Positions 16,732 through 25,774 of a stretch of 64,000 bases of DNA are shown here, one piece after another. The notes below the pieces were generated by a model. It worked only from the letters and a program-made list of their open reading frames with translations. It was not told the origin of the DNA and ran no database searches. The DNA comes from Desulfobacter vibrioformis DSM 8776 (GTDB taxonomy: Bacteria > Desulfobacterota > Desulfobacteria > Desulfobacterales > Desulfobacteraceae). The translations under genes were made by a program, and so were the position numbers. Where the stretch lies: contig NZ_JQKJ01000001.1 in the NCBI RefSeq assembly GCF_000745975.1, positions 248,001 to 312,000 of the forward strand, read 5' to 3'. How positions within the stretch are numbered: the stretch's first letter is position 1; each line of letters opens with the position of its first letter.

Positions 16732-17232
16732 AACTCCTCCTTTGTAGAAAAAATGTTATGTTTAGTTAATCAAACAGAATAGGCTAATTATGGTTACAGG
16801 CAGATTATGCCTATTCGTTTTAGATAGAACAGCTTGAAATAAAAATATAACTTAGCTCTGACTCACTTGCCTTGTATCATTTAGCTGAATAGATGTATAT
16901 CGGGTAAACCCTTAGTTTTTTATTGTTTTTTCGTATGGATAGGGATAGATTTTATTGGAGATCATTCCGGGTGAACCCCGACGTTTTGGCAACTGTGACA
17001 TGGAAATAGAAGATCTAAAAGCAGAGCCCCGGCCAGTGACAGCTTGATTCATTTTTTTGGGGATTGTGTGCTGATTACTTTTTGATCCGGTTGTTTTTTT
17101 AAACTTGATTTTGTAAGATGGCAATGATTTATAACGCTCTACGCTCCAAAAATAATTCAAGAGAATTTCATGTTCTGATGTTTTTTTTATACCGATGAAA
17201 ATTCTCTTAAGAATGAAAAATAAGGCAAATCT
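16732..17232. other. AT-rich intergenic region
   Basis: About 500 bases. A more GC-rich segment at about 16960-17050 contrasts with its surroundings and can be read on either strand for 25-80 codons, but neither reading matches a family I know. It may be a remnant of an older gene. Confidence 0.35.
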
Positions 17233-18018
17233 GTGTTGATTATGAAAAAATACGATATGTTACATGTCACGATTGTTTTTATTTTTATATTCTTGATGAC
17301 AGATCCTTCCTTTGCCGGGAATAAAACAGATACCTATATTGTCGGCGTTGAAAATATTGAATATCTTCCGCATTACACGATAGAGAACTCTGAATATGGT
17401 GGTTTTGCACGTGAACTGTTTAACCTTTTTGCCCAGTATGCAGGTATTCGTTTCACATATCGTGCATTGCCGGTTAATCGATTATTTACGGAGTTGGTTG
17501 AGAAAAAAATAGATTTCAAATATCCTGATAACCCGCGCTGGCATACGGACATTAAAAAGGGAAAGTCTGTTGTTTACAGTAACGCGGTTGAACAATACCT
17601 GGCTGGTGCTGTGGTGCTCCCTGAACGAAAGGGGCTTGGCGTTGAAAACGTACAAGCTTTAGGAGCAATTTTAGGCTTTACGCCTCTGCCTTTCATGGAT
17701 TTCATAAAAGCTGGGAAAATGACGATCCATCCAAATCAACATTTTGACAGCTTGTTGGCGCAAGCCCTTCTCGGGCGTATTGATGCGGTTTATCTTGATA
17801 TAAATGTAGCTTCATACCAATTGCGTGAAATTTTCAAACAACCTGATGCCCTTGTATTTGACCCCAGTCTGCCCTATTCAAAGTCCTTTTTCGCCCTCTC
17901 TACAACCAAGCACCCTGAGCTGATCAACGTGTTCAATCAATTTTTGATCAAAAAAAATAGAGAGATTAACGTTTTAAAAATGAAGTATTTTGATATAATT
18001 GATTGGTCTGAATATTAA
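17233..18018 (+). CDS. periplasmic solute-binding-like protein (SBP_bac_3 type)
   Basis: 261-aa exported protein resembling the ligand-binding domain of amino-acid-type ABC transporters. A signal peptide (hydrophobic run VTIVFIFIFLMTDPSFA) precedes the mature part. Typical features are YLPHYTIENSEYGGFARELFNLFAQYAGIRF, ELVEKKIDFKYP and AQALLGRIDAVYLD. No permease or ATPase gene is near; instead a membrane histidine kinase follows after 83 bp on the same strand, suggesting a sensing role. The start is GTG with AAGG 7 nt upstream; an in-frame ATG lies at 17242. Confidence 0.72.
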   Translation: MLIMKKYDMLHVTIVFIFIFLMTDPSFAGNKTDTYIVGVENIEYLPHYTIENSEYGGFARELFNLFAQYAGIRFTYRALPVNRLFTELVEKKIDFKYPDNPRWHTDIKKGKSVVYSNAVEQYLAGAVVLPERKGLGVENVQALGAILGFTPLPFMDFIKAGKMTIHPNQHFDSLLAQALLGRIDAVYLDINVASYQLREIFKQPDALVFDPSLPYSKSFFALSTTKHPELINVFNQFLIKKNREINVLKMKYFDIIDWSEY

Positions 18019-18101
18019 ACAACATATCAAATTCGTTTGCAAATTATGTCTTGAGGAGAAGTGCCGTGCCGTAATTTAATTTTTTATAAAAAGATTGAAT
18101 A

Positions 18102-20363
18102 ATGTTCCCATACAATAAAAATATAGTCAGATTTAAGCATAGTGTCGGTCGCAGATTTATTGTTTTTATTCTCCTTTTTAGTTCAGCCGTCACCTTTCTG
18201 GGGACTTTGCTACAACTTTATGTTGAATATTCCAGCGATATAAAATCCATACAAAAAACATTTAAACAAATTGAGTCGAGCTACCTGCAGAGTCTGAGTA
18301 CCAGTCTGTGGGTCATAGACAGACAACAGGCAGATATATTGCTCAATGGGATTCTGCAGCTGCCCGATATTCAGCATCTTGAAATATGGCAGGACAAACA
18401 ACTTTTCAGCTCGGCCGGGAAACCTGAGCCGGATAGCATAATTCAACATGAATTTAAGCTTGTTCACACCTATAAGGGACAGGATAACGATTTAGGTATT
18501 CTAATCGTCACTGCAAGTTTAAAGGGCGTATACATACGGTTATTGAACAGGCTTGCTATAATTTTTGTTACACAGGCCATAACAATTTTTCTTGTATCAG
18601 CGTTTATATTTTTCCTTTTTTATATGCTTGTTGGCAGACATCTGGTCTTCATGGCCAGCTATGCAAAGAATTTAAATTTTGAAGAACGATATATCCCTTT
18701 AAAATTAGAGCGGAAACATCAAAAATATCAGGATGAATTGGAACACCTTGTTCAATCCATTAACGCCATGAATGAAAATCATATCAATCATATAAAAGCT
18801 GTCAAGTTAGCTGAAAAAGAAGCTGAAAAAGCTGAAAAACGGTTAAAGAGATTGATTGAAAAATCGCCTTTGCCAATGCTCATTACCCATAAGAATCAGG
18901 ACATCTTATTCATGAATGACAAATTCACTGAATTGTTCGGTTATACGATAAATGATGTCTCAACGGCCGACGAATGGTGGAAGATTGCCTATCCAAACGA
19001 AATCTATCGGGAAAAAGTCAAACAGTCTTGGATCAATGCCGTTGAGCGTGCCCAAAAAGAAAAAAAAGAAATTAAAATGCAAATATGGGAGTTGACGACA
19101 AAAGAAAGATCAAGGAAGACCTGTGAATTTTATATGGTACCGCTTGATGAGATCGGCCTGATAATCATAAATGACATCTCCCACCGGGAAACGGCGCAAT
19201 TAGAAAAAGAAAACCTTGAAAAACAACTTCAACAGGCCCAGAAATTGGAATCAATTGGAAGGCTTGCGGGTGGTATTGCTCATGATTTTAACAATATGCT
19301 TAGCATCATTTTAGGTAATTCGGAGATGCTTATGGAAGATCTCGGGGCGAATAATCAATTTCTTTGTAATGTTAAAGAGATCCAAAAGGCAGCAGAGCGA
19401 TCTGCAGCGCTCACACGACAATTGCTGGCTTTTGCGCGAAAGCAGACGATTTCTCCCAAAACCATTAATTTGAATACGGCAATTGAAGGAATGCTAAAAA
19501 TGTTAAAGCGGTTAATCGGAGAAGATATTGATTTGTCGTGGTCCCCTAAAAAAGATTTATGGTCTGTTCAGGCAGATCCTTCTCAAATTGATCAGATGTT
19601 AGCCAATTTATGTGTAAATGCCAGGGACGCAATAAAGGATGTGGGTAAGGTCACCATAGAAACGGATAACGTTTATTTTGATGAAGAGTATTGCATGGCC
19701 CACCAGGGATTTAAGCCCGGGAATTATGTTTTAATAGGAATCAGCGACAATGGCTGCGGGATGGATGAGGAGATCCTTGACAATTTGTTCGAACCTTTCT
19801 TCACTACAAAAAAAATCGGAGAGGGAACAGGTCTTGGTTTGGCGACCGTTTATGGCATTATAAAACAAAATAAAGGGTTTATACATGTATATAGTGAACC
19901 TGGAGAAGGCACTACGTTTAAATTGTACATCCCCCAGCATGAGGATCCAAGAGTAGAAGATGCCGTAATCAGTAGTGAAACAGTTCAACAGGGGTCCGAA
20001 ACAATACTTCTTGTAGAAGATGAAGCGTCAATTTTAAAAATGACAAAAATTATGTTGGAGCGACTGGGATATCATGTATTGGCAGCCAATACGCCGGATG
20101 AAGCAATACGCATTTGCAGCCGGCCAGGGATAGCGATCCATCTATTGATGACCGATGTTGTTATGCCTTCCATGAATGGGCGGGAGCTGTTCAAAATTGT
20201 TATAAAATTATTTCCTGATATAAAGCACCTGTTTACGTCTGGATATACCGCCAATGTCATTGCACACAGGGGAGTACTGGATGAGGGGTTTAATTTCATA
20301 AACAAACCGTTTTCAAAACAAGACCTTTCCATCAAAATAAGATCGATACTGGATGAAAAATAA
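18102..20363 (+). CDS. membrane hybrid histidine kinase (PAS, HisKA, HATPase, receiver)
   Basis: 753-aa sensor kinase. Two membrane segments (about residues 15-40 and 150-175) bracket a periplasmic sensor of about 110 residues. A PAS domain follows ([23 protein letters not shown]), then a coiled linker, the HisKA phosphoacceptor in [11 protein letters not shown], and the ATPase boxes [17 protein letters not shown], and [13 protein letters not shown]. The C-terminal receiver has EDEAS and the phosphoacceptor aspartate in [13 protein letters not shown]. No separate response regulator is adjacent. It may sense through the binding protein encoded just upstream. No ribosome binding site is obvious. 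Confidence 0.9.
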   Translation: MFPYNKNIVRFKHSVGRRFIVFILLFSSAVTFLGTLLQLYVEYSSDIKSIQKTFKQIESSYLQSLSTSLWVIDRQQADILLNGILQLPDIQHLEIWQDKQLFSSAGKPEPDSIIQHEFKLVHTYKGQDNDLGILIVTASLKGVYIRLLNRLAIIFVTQAITIFLVSAFIFFLFYMLVGRHLVFMASYAKNLNFEERYIPLKLERKHQKYQDELEHLVQSINAMNENHINHIKAVKLAEKEAEKAEKRLKRLIEKSPLPMLITHKNQDILFMNDKFTELFGYTINDVSTADEWWKIAYPNEIYREKVKQSWINAVERAQKEKKEIKMQIWELTTKERSRKTCEFYMVPLDEIGLIIINDISHRETAQLEKENLEKQLQQAQKLESIGRLAGGIAHDFNNMLSIILGNSEMLMEDLGANNQFLCNVKEIQKAAERSAALTRQLLAFARKQTISPKTINLNTAIEGMLKMLKRLIGEDIDLSWSPKKDLWSVQADPSQIDQMLANLCVNARDAIKDVGKVTIETDNVYFDEEYCMAHQGFKPGNYVLIGISDNGCGMDEEILDNLFEPFFTTKKIGEGTGLGLATVYGIIKQNKGFIHVYSEPGEGTTFKLYIPQHEDPRVEDAVISSETVQQGSETILLVEDEASILKMTKIMLERLGYHVLAANTPDEAIRICSRPGIAIHLLMTDVVMPSMNGRELFKIVIKLFPDIKHLFTSGYTANVIAHRGVLDEGFNFINKPFSKQDLSIKIRSILDEK

Positions 20364-20403
20364 TAAAAATAACCCGGGCTTTTGACATTAAACTGCCGGA
20401 GGG

Positions 20404-21513
20404 TCACATCCCATGTCTTTTTTTCAGGCCCCGGAACTGGTCATAGGATATCCCAAGGTTTGCTGCGGCCTGTTTCTGGTTGAACCGGGTTGCGGTCAGG
20501 GCCTGGGATAAGCGGAAACGCTCAAGGGCAAGCACTGCCTTTTTCAGCGGCAGACCAGCCAGTTGTGCCAGCGGCAGAACTGCATCTTCACTGGGGGCAG
20601 ATGACTTTTCTGTGCACTGGACCGCCTTTGTATCAGCAGACAGAGAAGTTGTCCGGTTTTCAGCCAGTTCGGTTGAGGATGTCCCAGGTCCGGGCAGGGG
20701 GCCGAAGGGCGATGCAAACGGTGAAAAATCAATCCGGGTAATGACCGGGCCGTTTGTCCGATACACAGCGCGTTCCACCACATTTTTTAATTCCCGGACA
20801 TTACCGGGCCATGCATAGGTTTCAAGGTCCCGGACCGCTTTTTTTCCAAATTGCGGCACCTGATCAAACCCCAGTTCAAAGGCCATGCGTCCGGCAAAAT
20901 GATCGGCAAGCAGCATGACATCTCCTGTGCGCACCCGCAACGGGGGGACATAAATCACCTCAAAGGAGAGACGGTCCAGAAGATCCTGCTTAAAAAGGCC
21001 GAGCCGGACCATTTGGGCCAGATCCACATTGGCAGCCCCCACGATGCGAACATCGGTATGGACAGGATTAACTGCCCCCACCCGTTCAAACCGGCCGTAT
21101 TCAACCACCCGAAGAATTTTTTCCTGGACTTCCATGGGAATATTTCCGATTTCATCCAGGAACAGGGTGCCGCCGTCAGCCTGTTCAAACCGTCCGATCC
21201 GGCGGGTACCGGCTCCGGTAAACGCACCTTTCTCATATCCGAAAAGCTCGGATTCGATCAGGGTGGCGGTTAAGGCCGCGCAATTCAGCGTAACAAAAGG
21301 CTTTTGCCAGCGCCGGGATAAAAAATGAAGCCGTGCGGAAGCCAGTTCCTTGCCTGTGCCCCGCTCTCCTAAAATCAGTACAGGCCGATCAATGGGCGCG
21401 ACCCGGGAAATCTGCTCCTGGAAACTTAAAAACGCTTCGGACTGGCCCAGGGCCTCGGACATGCTCACAGGCCCGGTGCTGTTATCCATGGAATCGGTAT
21501 ATGCCACCACCAC
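20404..21513 (-). CDS. pspF: sigma-54-dependent activator PspF
   Basis: 369-aa enhancer-binding protein of the PspF type: an AAA+ domain at the N-terminus without a receiver, then a C-terminal helix-turn-helix (NQKQAAANLGISYDQFRGLKKRHG). Walker A GERGTGKE, the sigma-54 contact loop GAFTGA, Walker B GGTLFLDEIGN and PGNVRELKNVVERAVY are all present. It is divergent from pspABC and should activate their sigma-54 promoter, being held inactive by PspA. A linker of about 60 residues between AAA+ and HTH is longer than in E. coli PspF. The start is GTG after GGAGG. Confidence 0.92.
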   Translation of the reverse strand: MVVAYTDSMDNSTGPVSMSEALGQSEAFLSFQEQISRVAPIDRPVLILGERGTGKELASARLHFLSRRWQKPFVTLNCAALTATLIESELFGYEKGAFTGAGTRRIGRFEQADGGTLFLDEIGNIPMEVQEKILRVVEYGRFERVGAVNPVHTDVRIVGAANVDLAQMVRLGLFKQDLLDRLSFEVIYVPPLRVRTGDVMLLADHFAGRMAFELGFDQVPQFGKKAVRDLETYAWPGNVRELKNVVERAVYRTNGPVITRIDFSPFASPFGPLPGPGTSSTELAENRTTSLSADTKAVQCTEKSSAPSEDAVLPLAQLAGLPLKKAVLALERFRLSQALTATRFNQKQAAANLGISYDQFRGLKKRHGM

Positions 21514-21643
21514 CTCCGGCTATGGTCAATTAAACTAAATCTTAGCATTCCATACCATATTGCAGGTTATTTCACCACCCAAAATGCACCATCAAAAGAG
21601 ATAACCATTTGAGATGCAAAGAGAATATAAATCTCATACCTTG

Positions 21644-21659
21644 TGGCACATTTTCTGCT
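21644..21659 (+). promoter_or_regulatory. sigma-54 promoter of pspABC
   Basis: TGGCAC-ATTTTC-TGCT: GG and GC are exactly 10 nt apart, as required for -24/-12 elements. Transcription would start near 21670, upstream of the pspA start at 21731 and downstream of the earlier in-frame start at 21614, which is thereby excluded. Confidence 0.8.
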
Positions 21660-21730
21660 CTTCTGCTCTGATAAAGCTTGAAAACAACAGGCGCAAAAGA
21701 ATTCAAAAAATCTACAAAAGGAGAATACAA

Positions 21731-22417
21731 ATGGGTATTTTTACACGCTTCAGAGACATTGTCTCTTCAAACATCAACGCCATGCTGGACAAGGCCGAAG
21801 ATCCTGAAAAGATGATCAAGCTCATGATCCGGGAAATGGAAGACACCCTGATTGAGCTTAAATCATCCTGTGCCGGCACCATTGCCAATCATAAGAAAGT
21901 GGAACGTTTAGGGCAGGAGACCCGGGAAAAAGAGGTGTTCTGGAACGAAAAAGCAGAACTGGCAGTGACCAAAGGCCGGGATGACCTGGCCCGCCAGGCC
22001 CTGATGGAAAGACGCAGATTCAGCCAGCGTTTGGAAGTGGTGGACGCAGAACTCGTGGATCTTGCGGTCCTGGTGGATCAGTACAAAGACGACATTACAG
22101 AACTTGAAAACAAGCTGAAATCCGCCCGGGAAAAACAGCGCATGCTGGTACAGCGGCATATCCGGGCCCAGCATAAGAAACGGGCCAGGCAGGAAATCCG
22201 CAGGGCAGACTCTTCCGAAGTGATCAAGAAATTTGACGAGATGGAAAATCATATTGAGCGTATGGAAGCTGAAGCTGATTTAGTTGATTTCAGCAGACGA
22301 TCCAGTCTTGAAACCGCCTTTGATGACCTGGCAGCTGACGAGGAGATCGAAAAGGAACTGAATGCATTGAAATCCTCCCAATCCGGAACAATTAATGATA
22401 CAAAATCCCAGAACTAA
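21731..22417 (+). CDS. pspA: phage shock protein A
   Basis: 228-aa ESCRT-III-like coiled-coil protein that binds stressed inner membrane and restrains PspF. It starts MGIFTRFRDIVSSNINAMLDKAEDP, the amphipathic N-terminal helix and invariant NxxLDKAEDP of the family, followed by long charged helices. The ATG at 21731 has a GGAG site and lies after the sigma-54 promoter. pspB follows after 24 bp. Confidence 0.95.
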   Translation: MGIFTRFRDIVSSNINAMLDKAEDPEKMIKLMIREMEDTLIELKSSCAGTIANHKKVERLGQETREKEVFWNEKAELAVTKGRDDLARQALMERRRFSQRLEVVDAELVDLAVLVDQYKDDITELENKLKSAREKQRMLVQRHIRAQHKKRARQEIRRADSSEVIKKFDEMENHIERMEAEADLVDFSRRSSLETAFDDLAADEEIEKELNALKSSQSGTINDTKSQN

Positions 22418-22441
22418 CCCTGACAATGTCAAAGGAGGGAT

Positions 22442-22687
22442 ATGAGCGGCGTATTCATTGCAATGATCTGTGTCGGCGGGTCAATACTGGCCCTGATTAC
22501 CCTGGGAATCATCATTATCGGTATTATCCGGACAGCCAGAACCGGAGGACTTTCAAATCATGATAAAGATACCCGGGCCGAAGAGACAAGAATGATTCAG
22601 GACATATACAATGCCCTGCCAAAACTGGAGGAACGGGTTGAGGCCCTTGAAACCATACTCATCGAACGTGGGCACCAGAACCGTTAA
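22442..22687 (+). CDS. pspB: phage shock protein B
   Basis: 81-aa inner-membrane protein with one N-terminal membrane helix (FIAMICVGGSILALITLGIIIIGII) and a cytoplasmic coiled region ending NALPKLEERVEALETILIER, the PspB layout. With PspC it relays membrane stress to PspA-PspF. GGAGG site upstream; part of pspABC. Confidence 0.88.
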   Translation: MSGVFIAMICVGGSILALITLGIIIIGIIRTARTGGLSNHDKDTRAEETRMIQDIYNALPKLEERVEALETILIERGHQNR

Positions 22688-22720
22688 CAGCGGTTGGCAA
22701 CATGCCTGAAAGGATAAAAA

Positions 22721-23164
22721 ATGAGATACCATAAAAACCGTTATCAACGTGCAGGCAAAGGCATGTGGGGGCGGGCAAAACATGGCGGATTCCGCCAGAA
22801 AATGGACCGCCTGACCGCAGCCGAGGGCTTTTACCGTTCCAGGCGGGGCATCATCTTCGGTGTTTGCCGGGGCCTGGCAGAGCATTTCAACATGTCGGTA
22901 TTCTGGACCCGGGTTGTTGTATTGGTTTTATTTTTATTCACTGGATTTTGGCCTATCGGCGTCCTTTATCTTGTTGCAGGCGTTTTGCTTAACCTTGAGC
23001 CTGTCATTCCACTGGAAAATGAAAGTGACGAAGAATTTTATCACGCCTATGCCCGGTCAAGGTCCTCGGCTATCCAGCGGATTAAAAAAAAATTTGACAA
23101 TATTGATCGCCGGATTCAGCGCATGGAACATACGGTCACGTCAAAAGAATTTGATTTTAAATAA
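22721..23164 (+). CDS. pspC: phage shock protein C
   Basis: 147-aa PspC-domain membrane protein. The PspC domain begins at about residue 32 (FYRSRRGIIFGVCRGLAEHFNMSVFWTRV) and includes a membrane helix (VVLVLFLFTGFWPIGVLYLVAGVLL). The positively charged N-terminus is longer than in E. coli. Last gene of pspABC; a terminator follows at 23219. Confidence 0.92.
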   Translation: MRYHKNRYQRAGKGMWGRAKHGGFRQKMDRLTAAEGFYRSRRGIIFGVCRGLAEHFNMSVFWTRVVVLVLFLFTGFWPIGVLYLVAGVLLNLEPVIPLENESDEEFYHAYARSRSSAIQRIKKKFDNIDRRIQRMEHTVTSKEFDFK

Positions 23165-23218
23165 AAATAGTGTTAGGTCAAGCCAAGAGCAATAAACTGC
23201 GTTGTTCTTTTCCTTTTT

Positions 23219-23250
23219 TCGCCTGCCCGGTAACGGGCGGGCGTTTTTTA
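23219..23250 (+). terminator. Rho-independent terminator after pspC
   Basis: Stem CGCCTGCCCG / CGGGCGGGCG (one G-U pair) with a TAA loop, then TTTTTTATT. Confidence 0.8.
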
Positions 23251-23419
23251 TTCATCAAAAAATTTCATCTGCGCACATGGGAAAAAGTACCTTCTTGTAT
23301 TTGCAGTTTTAAAGAATTATACATAGCAATTACGTGATTCAAGGGGCACGCAGATGCCAATCATGTGTATCCCGTGATAGTGGGTGGCCTGACCGGTTTG
23401 AAATATTTAGGGGAATATC

Positions 23420-24307
23420 ATGACAGACAGTGTTGGACAAAATGTACTTAAGGAACTTTTGGGGCTGCTCAGCCTGGAAAAAATTGAAGAGGACATTTTT
23501 CGGGGCCAGAGCCAGGACTTAGGCTATGGCAATGTATTCGGCGGACAGGTCCTGGGCCAGGCATTATCTGCGGCATCCCGCACAGTGCCGGACCATCTTT
23601 GTGCCCACAGCCTGCACGGATATTTTCTTCGGGCCGGGGATGCTGCCTGCCCCATTGTGTATATGGTGGAACGCACCCGGGACGGCCACTCGTTTACCAC
23701 CCGGCGGGTCAAGGCCGTACAAAAGGGCCGGACCATCTTTTCCATGTCAGCCTCATTTCATAAATTCGAAGAGGGGTTTCACCACCAGGACCCCATGCCT
23801 GATGTTAAAGGCCCCGACGGCGTGGAAAGTGATTACAATATGATCGTACGCTATGCCAGGAATATTCCTGAAGATATTGTAAAAAAACTGTTGTATCCCA
23901 ATCCCATTGAACTGCGGGTCGTCAATCCGGTAAATCCCTTTCATCCTGTTCCCATGCCACCGGACAAATATGTCTGGTTCAGGGCCACCGGCCCTTTGCC
24001 TGACGATGCCGCAACCCACAGGTACATGCTGGCCTATGCATCGGATTTTCACCTGGTCCCCACAGCCCTTTATCCCCATGCCAAAACCTTCTGGTCCCCG
24101 GACATGCAGGTGGCAAGCCTGGATCATGCGATCTGGTTCCACAGGGATTTTCGGATGGACGACTGGCTGCTCCATGTGATCCACAGTCCCAATGCGGCCA
24201 TGGGCCGGGGACTTAACCACGGTTCCATCTACACCCGGGACGGCAAGCTTGTGGCCAGCGTGGCCCAGGAAGGACTGATCAGAAGGGTGGAGAAAGACAA
24301 AGTATGA
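23420..24307 (+). CDS. tesB: acyl-CoA thioesterase II
   Basis: 295-aa double hot-dog thioesterase hydrolysing acyl-CoA to free fatty acid and CoA. Family features include GQSQDLGYGNVFGGQVLGQAL near the N-terminus, the active-site aspartate region YASDFHLVPTALYPH, and SLDHAIWFH...WLLHVIHSPNAAMGRGLNHG near the C-terminus. Length is normal for TesB. It is a single gene convergent with the PSD/Lgt-like operon. Confidence 0.93.
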   Translation: MTDSVGQNVLKELLGLLSLEKIEEDIFRGQSQDLGYGNVFGGQVLGQALSAASRTVPDHLCAHSLHGYFLRAGDAACPIVYMVERTRDGHSFTTRRVKAVQKGRTIFSMSASFHKFEEGFHHQDPMPDVKGPDGVESDYNMIVRYARNIPEDIVKKLLYPNPIELRVVNPVNPFHPVPMPPDKYVWFRATGPLPDDAATHRYMLAYASDFHLVPTALYPHAKTFWSPDMQVASLDHAIWFHRDFRMDDWLLHVIHSPNAAMGRGLNHGSIYTRDGKLVASVAQEGLIRRVEKDKV

Positions 24308-24325
24308 GGTGAATCCTGGGCCGTG

Positions 24326-24724
24326 TCACTGCTTTTGTGCAATCAAACCGGCTCTAATCGTGCGTATCAGATTTGCAAGCATCAGCAAAATCAGGGCCCA
24401 GAACACCACCCAGGCCACGGTGTCAAATTGCGGCCCGCCTGCAATCGCTGCATACACATAGGGCAGCAGGGTATTGATCAGAACAATAATCCCCCAGACC
24501 AGCACCTTGGGCCATGCCATGACCTGGCCGGTCAGGGCGTTAATCAGGCGGGAACAGCCCACAATAAATCCGGGTACGGTGATCATGTCAAAAAATAGAA
24601 ATACCAGGGGATCAATCCCCCGGCTTTCCAGAAGGCCTTTGAATACGACATACTTTACGATGTCGTAGCACCACAGAAAACACATGCCTCCAAATTCATG
24701 GGATTTTCTGATGTGTATGATCAA
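24326..24724 (-). CDS. hypothetical integral membrane protein, 132 aa
   Basis: Unrecognised protein with about three or four membrane helices (PLVFLFFDMITVPGFIVG, VLVWGIIVLINTLLPYVYAAI, VVFWALILLMLANLI). It begins directly after the stop of the Lgt-like gene (stop TAA then TTG start), so it belongs to that operon. A later ATG at 24685 would give a shorter product. Function unknown; it may be an accessory subunit of the Lgt-like protein. Confidence 0.65.
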   Translation of the reverse strand: MIIHIRKSHEFGGMCFLWCYDIVKYVVFKGLLESRGIDPLVFLFFDMITVPGFIVGCSRLINALTGQVMAWPKVLVWGIIVLINTLLPYVYAAIAGGPQFDTVAWVVFWALILLMLANLIRTIRAGLIAQKQ

Positions 24725-25774
24725 TTAAATATTTTCCTTGACCACATGAAAAGAAATTTTGGATGCAGTGACAGAGCTTCGGCCCGAATGAAGAAAAGAG
24801 ACAATCCAGATGCCCTGGAAAAAAAGAATCATACCCGGATGCCACAGGGCTTTAAATCCGTTATCCAGGGAAACGGACATTTCAGGATCAGGGAAAAAGG
24901 CCAGCAGCGCGATGGTATAAGCAATGGCTGCCAGGGCCATGATCTGATATATGGAAAATTTGCGTTGGCCCCTGAAATCCGCCCGGAAAAATTCAGACAC
25001 CACCCGCCAGATCTGGGTCACTGCCAGGGTTTCCACAAGGGCTGTTCCGGCAAAACCCCGGAGAAACAGAAAGGTTCCGACAAGGCCGGATATCGCATAA
25101 ATAACGGCGGTGATCATCTGGATGGGAATCATTTTTTCACCGGCCATACCCGAGGCATAGGCTACTTTTTTGGTATCCCCGGTAAAGACCACATTAAAAT
25201 GTTTAAACAATTTGCGGATATGCCTGGAACACTGGCCCAGGGGCTTGCCATAGCAGCAGCCAAAGCTTAGGCAGGCAAGACGCCCCAAAGACTCTCCAAA
25301 CGTATAACCAATGCTTAAACAGGCCATCATCACGGCAACGGGGATATGAAATTTGAAAGCTGTTCCCAGCGTGGCATTCACCAGCATAATGATCCAGGGT
25401 GCGGTTACCACACCGGTAAACACGGCCCCGCCAATGGTCAGGGTGGCTTTTTTCTTTTCAACAACCCGGGCAACAATTTTAGACGCCGGAATGGTCACGG
25501 CCAGCAGCAGAATCGTCAACAGCACCAGCACAGAAATGGGCATCCCGGCCGATGCAGCCAGAACCACGGCCATCATCACGCCAAAGGTGTAAGCATTGGC
25601 GGACAAAAGTCCGTACCAGGTCAGATTCATTCCCCGCCACTGGCTTTGGTCCAGCTTTTCCAGCGGGAAAGCCGCCACCATCTGCCACCTTTCTTTGGGC
25701 AGGGTTTTAAATCCCCATCCCAGAACAATACCAATGAACAGACCCAGCCCAATAACAAAAAAAGAGGGTGTCAT
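24725..25774 (-). CDS. prolipoprotein diacylglyceryl transferase (Lgt)-like membrane protein
   Basis: 349-aa polytopic membrane protein. The segment YTFGESLGRLACLSFGCCYGKPL resembles the Lgt signature (GRxxNFxNxExYG) only loosely, with cysteines in place of the asparagines. RVVSEFFRADFRGQRKFSIYQIM matches the conserved EFFR...GQ region near the Lgt C-terminus. It is longer than typical Lgt and is probably a divergent paralogue acting on a lipid or lipid-linked substrate. Its ATG overlaps the stop of the decarboxylase gene by one base (TAATG). Substrate unknown. Confidence 0.6.
   Translation of the reverse strand: MTPSFFVIGLGLFIGIVLGWGFKTLPKERWQMVAAFPLEKLDQSQWRGMNLTWYGLLSANAYTFGVMMAVVLAASAGMPISVLVLLTILLLAVTIPASKIVARVVEKKKATLTIGGAVFTGVVTAPWIIMLVNATLGTAFKFHIPVAVMMACLSIGYTFGESLGRLACLSFGCCYGKPLGQCSRHIRKLFKHFNVVFTGDTKKVAYASGMAGEKMIPIQMITAVIYAISGLVGTFLFLRGFAGTALVETLAVTQIWRVVSEFFRADFRGQRKFSIYQIMALAAIAYTIALLAFFPDPEMSVSLDNGFKALWHPGMILFFQGIWIVSFLHSGRSSVTASKISFHVVKENI

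Noticed and set aside
16912-17160. 82-codon minus-strand frame in the AT-rich intergenic region
   Set aside because: Its amino-acid make-up is biased, there is no start site, and the opposite strand is equally open; at most a remnant.
21614-21730. Upstream start of pspA
   Set aside because: It lies upstream of the sigma-54 promoter and adds residues absent from PspA.
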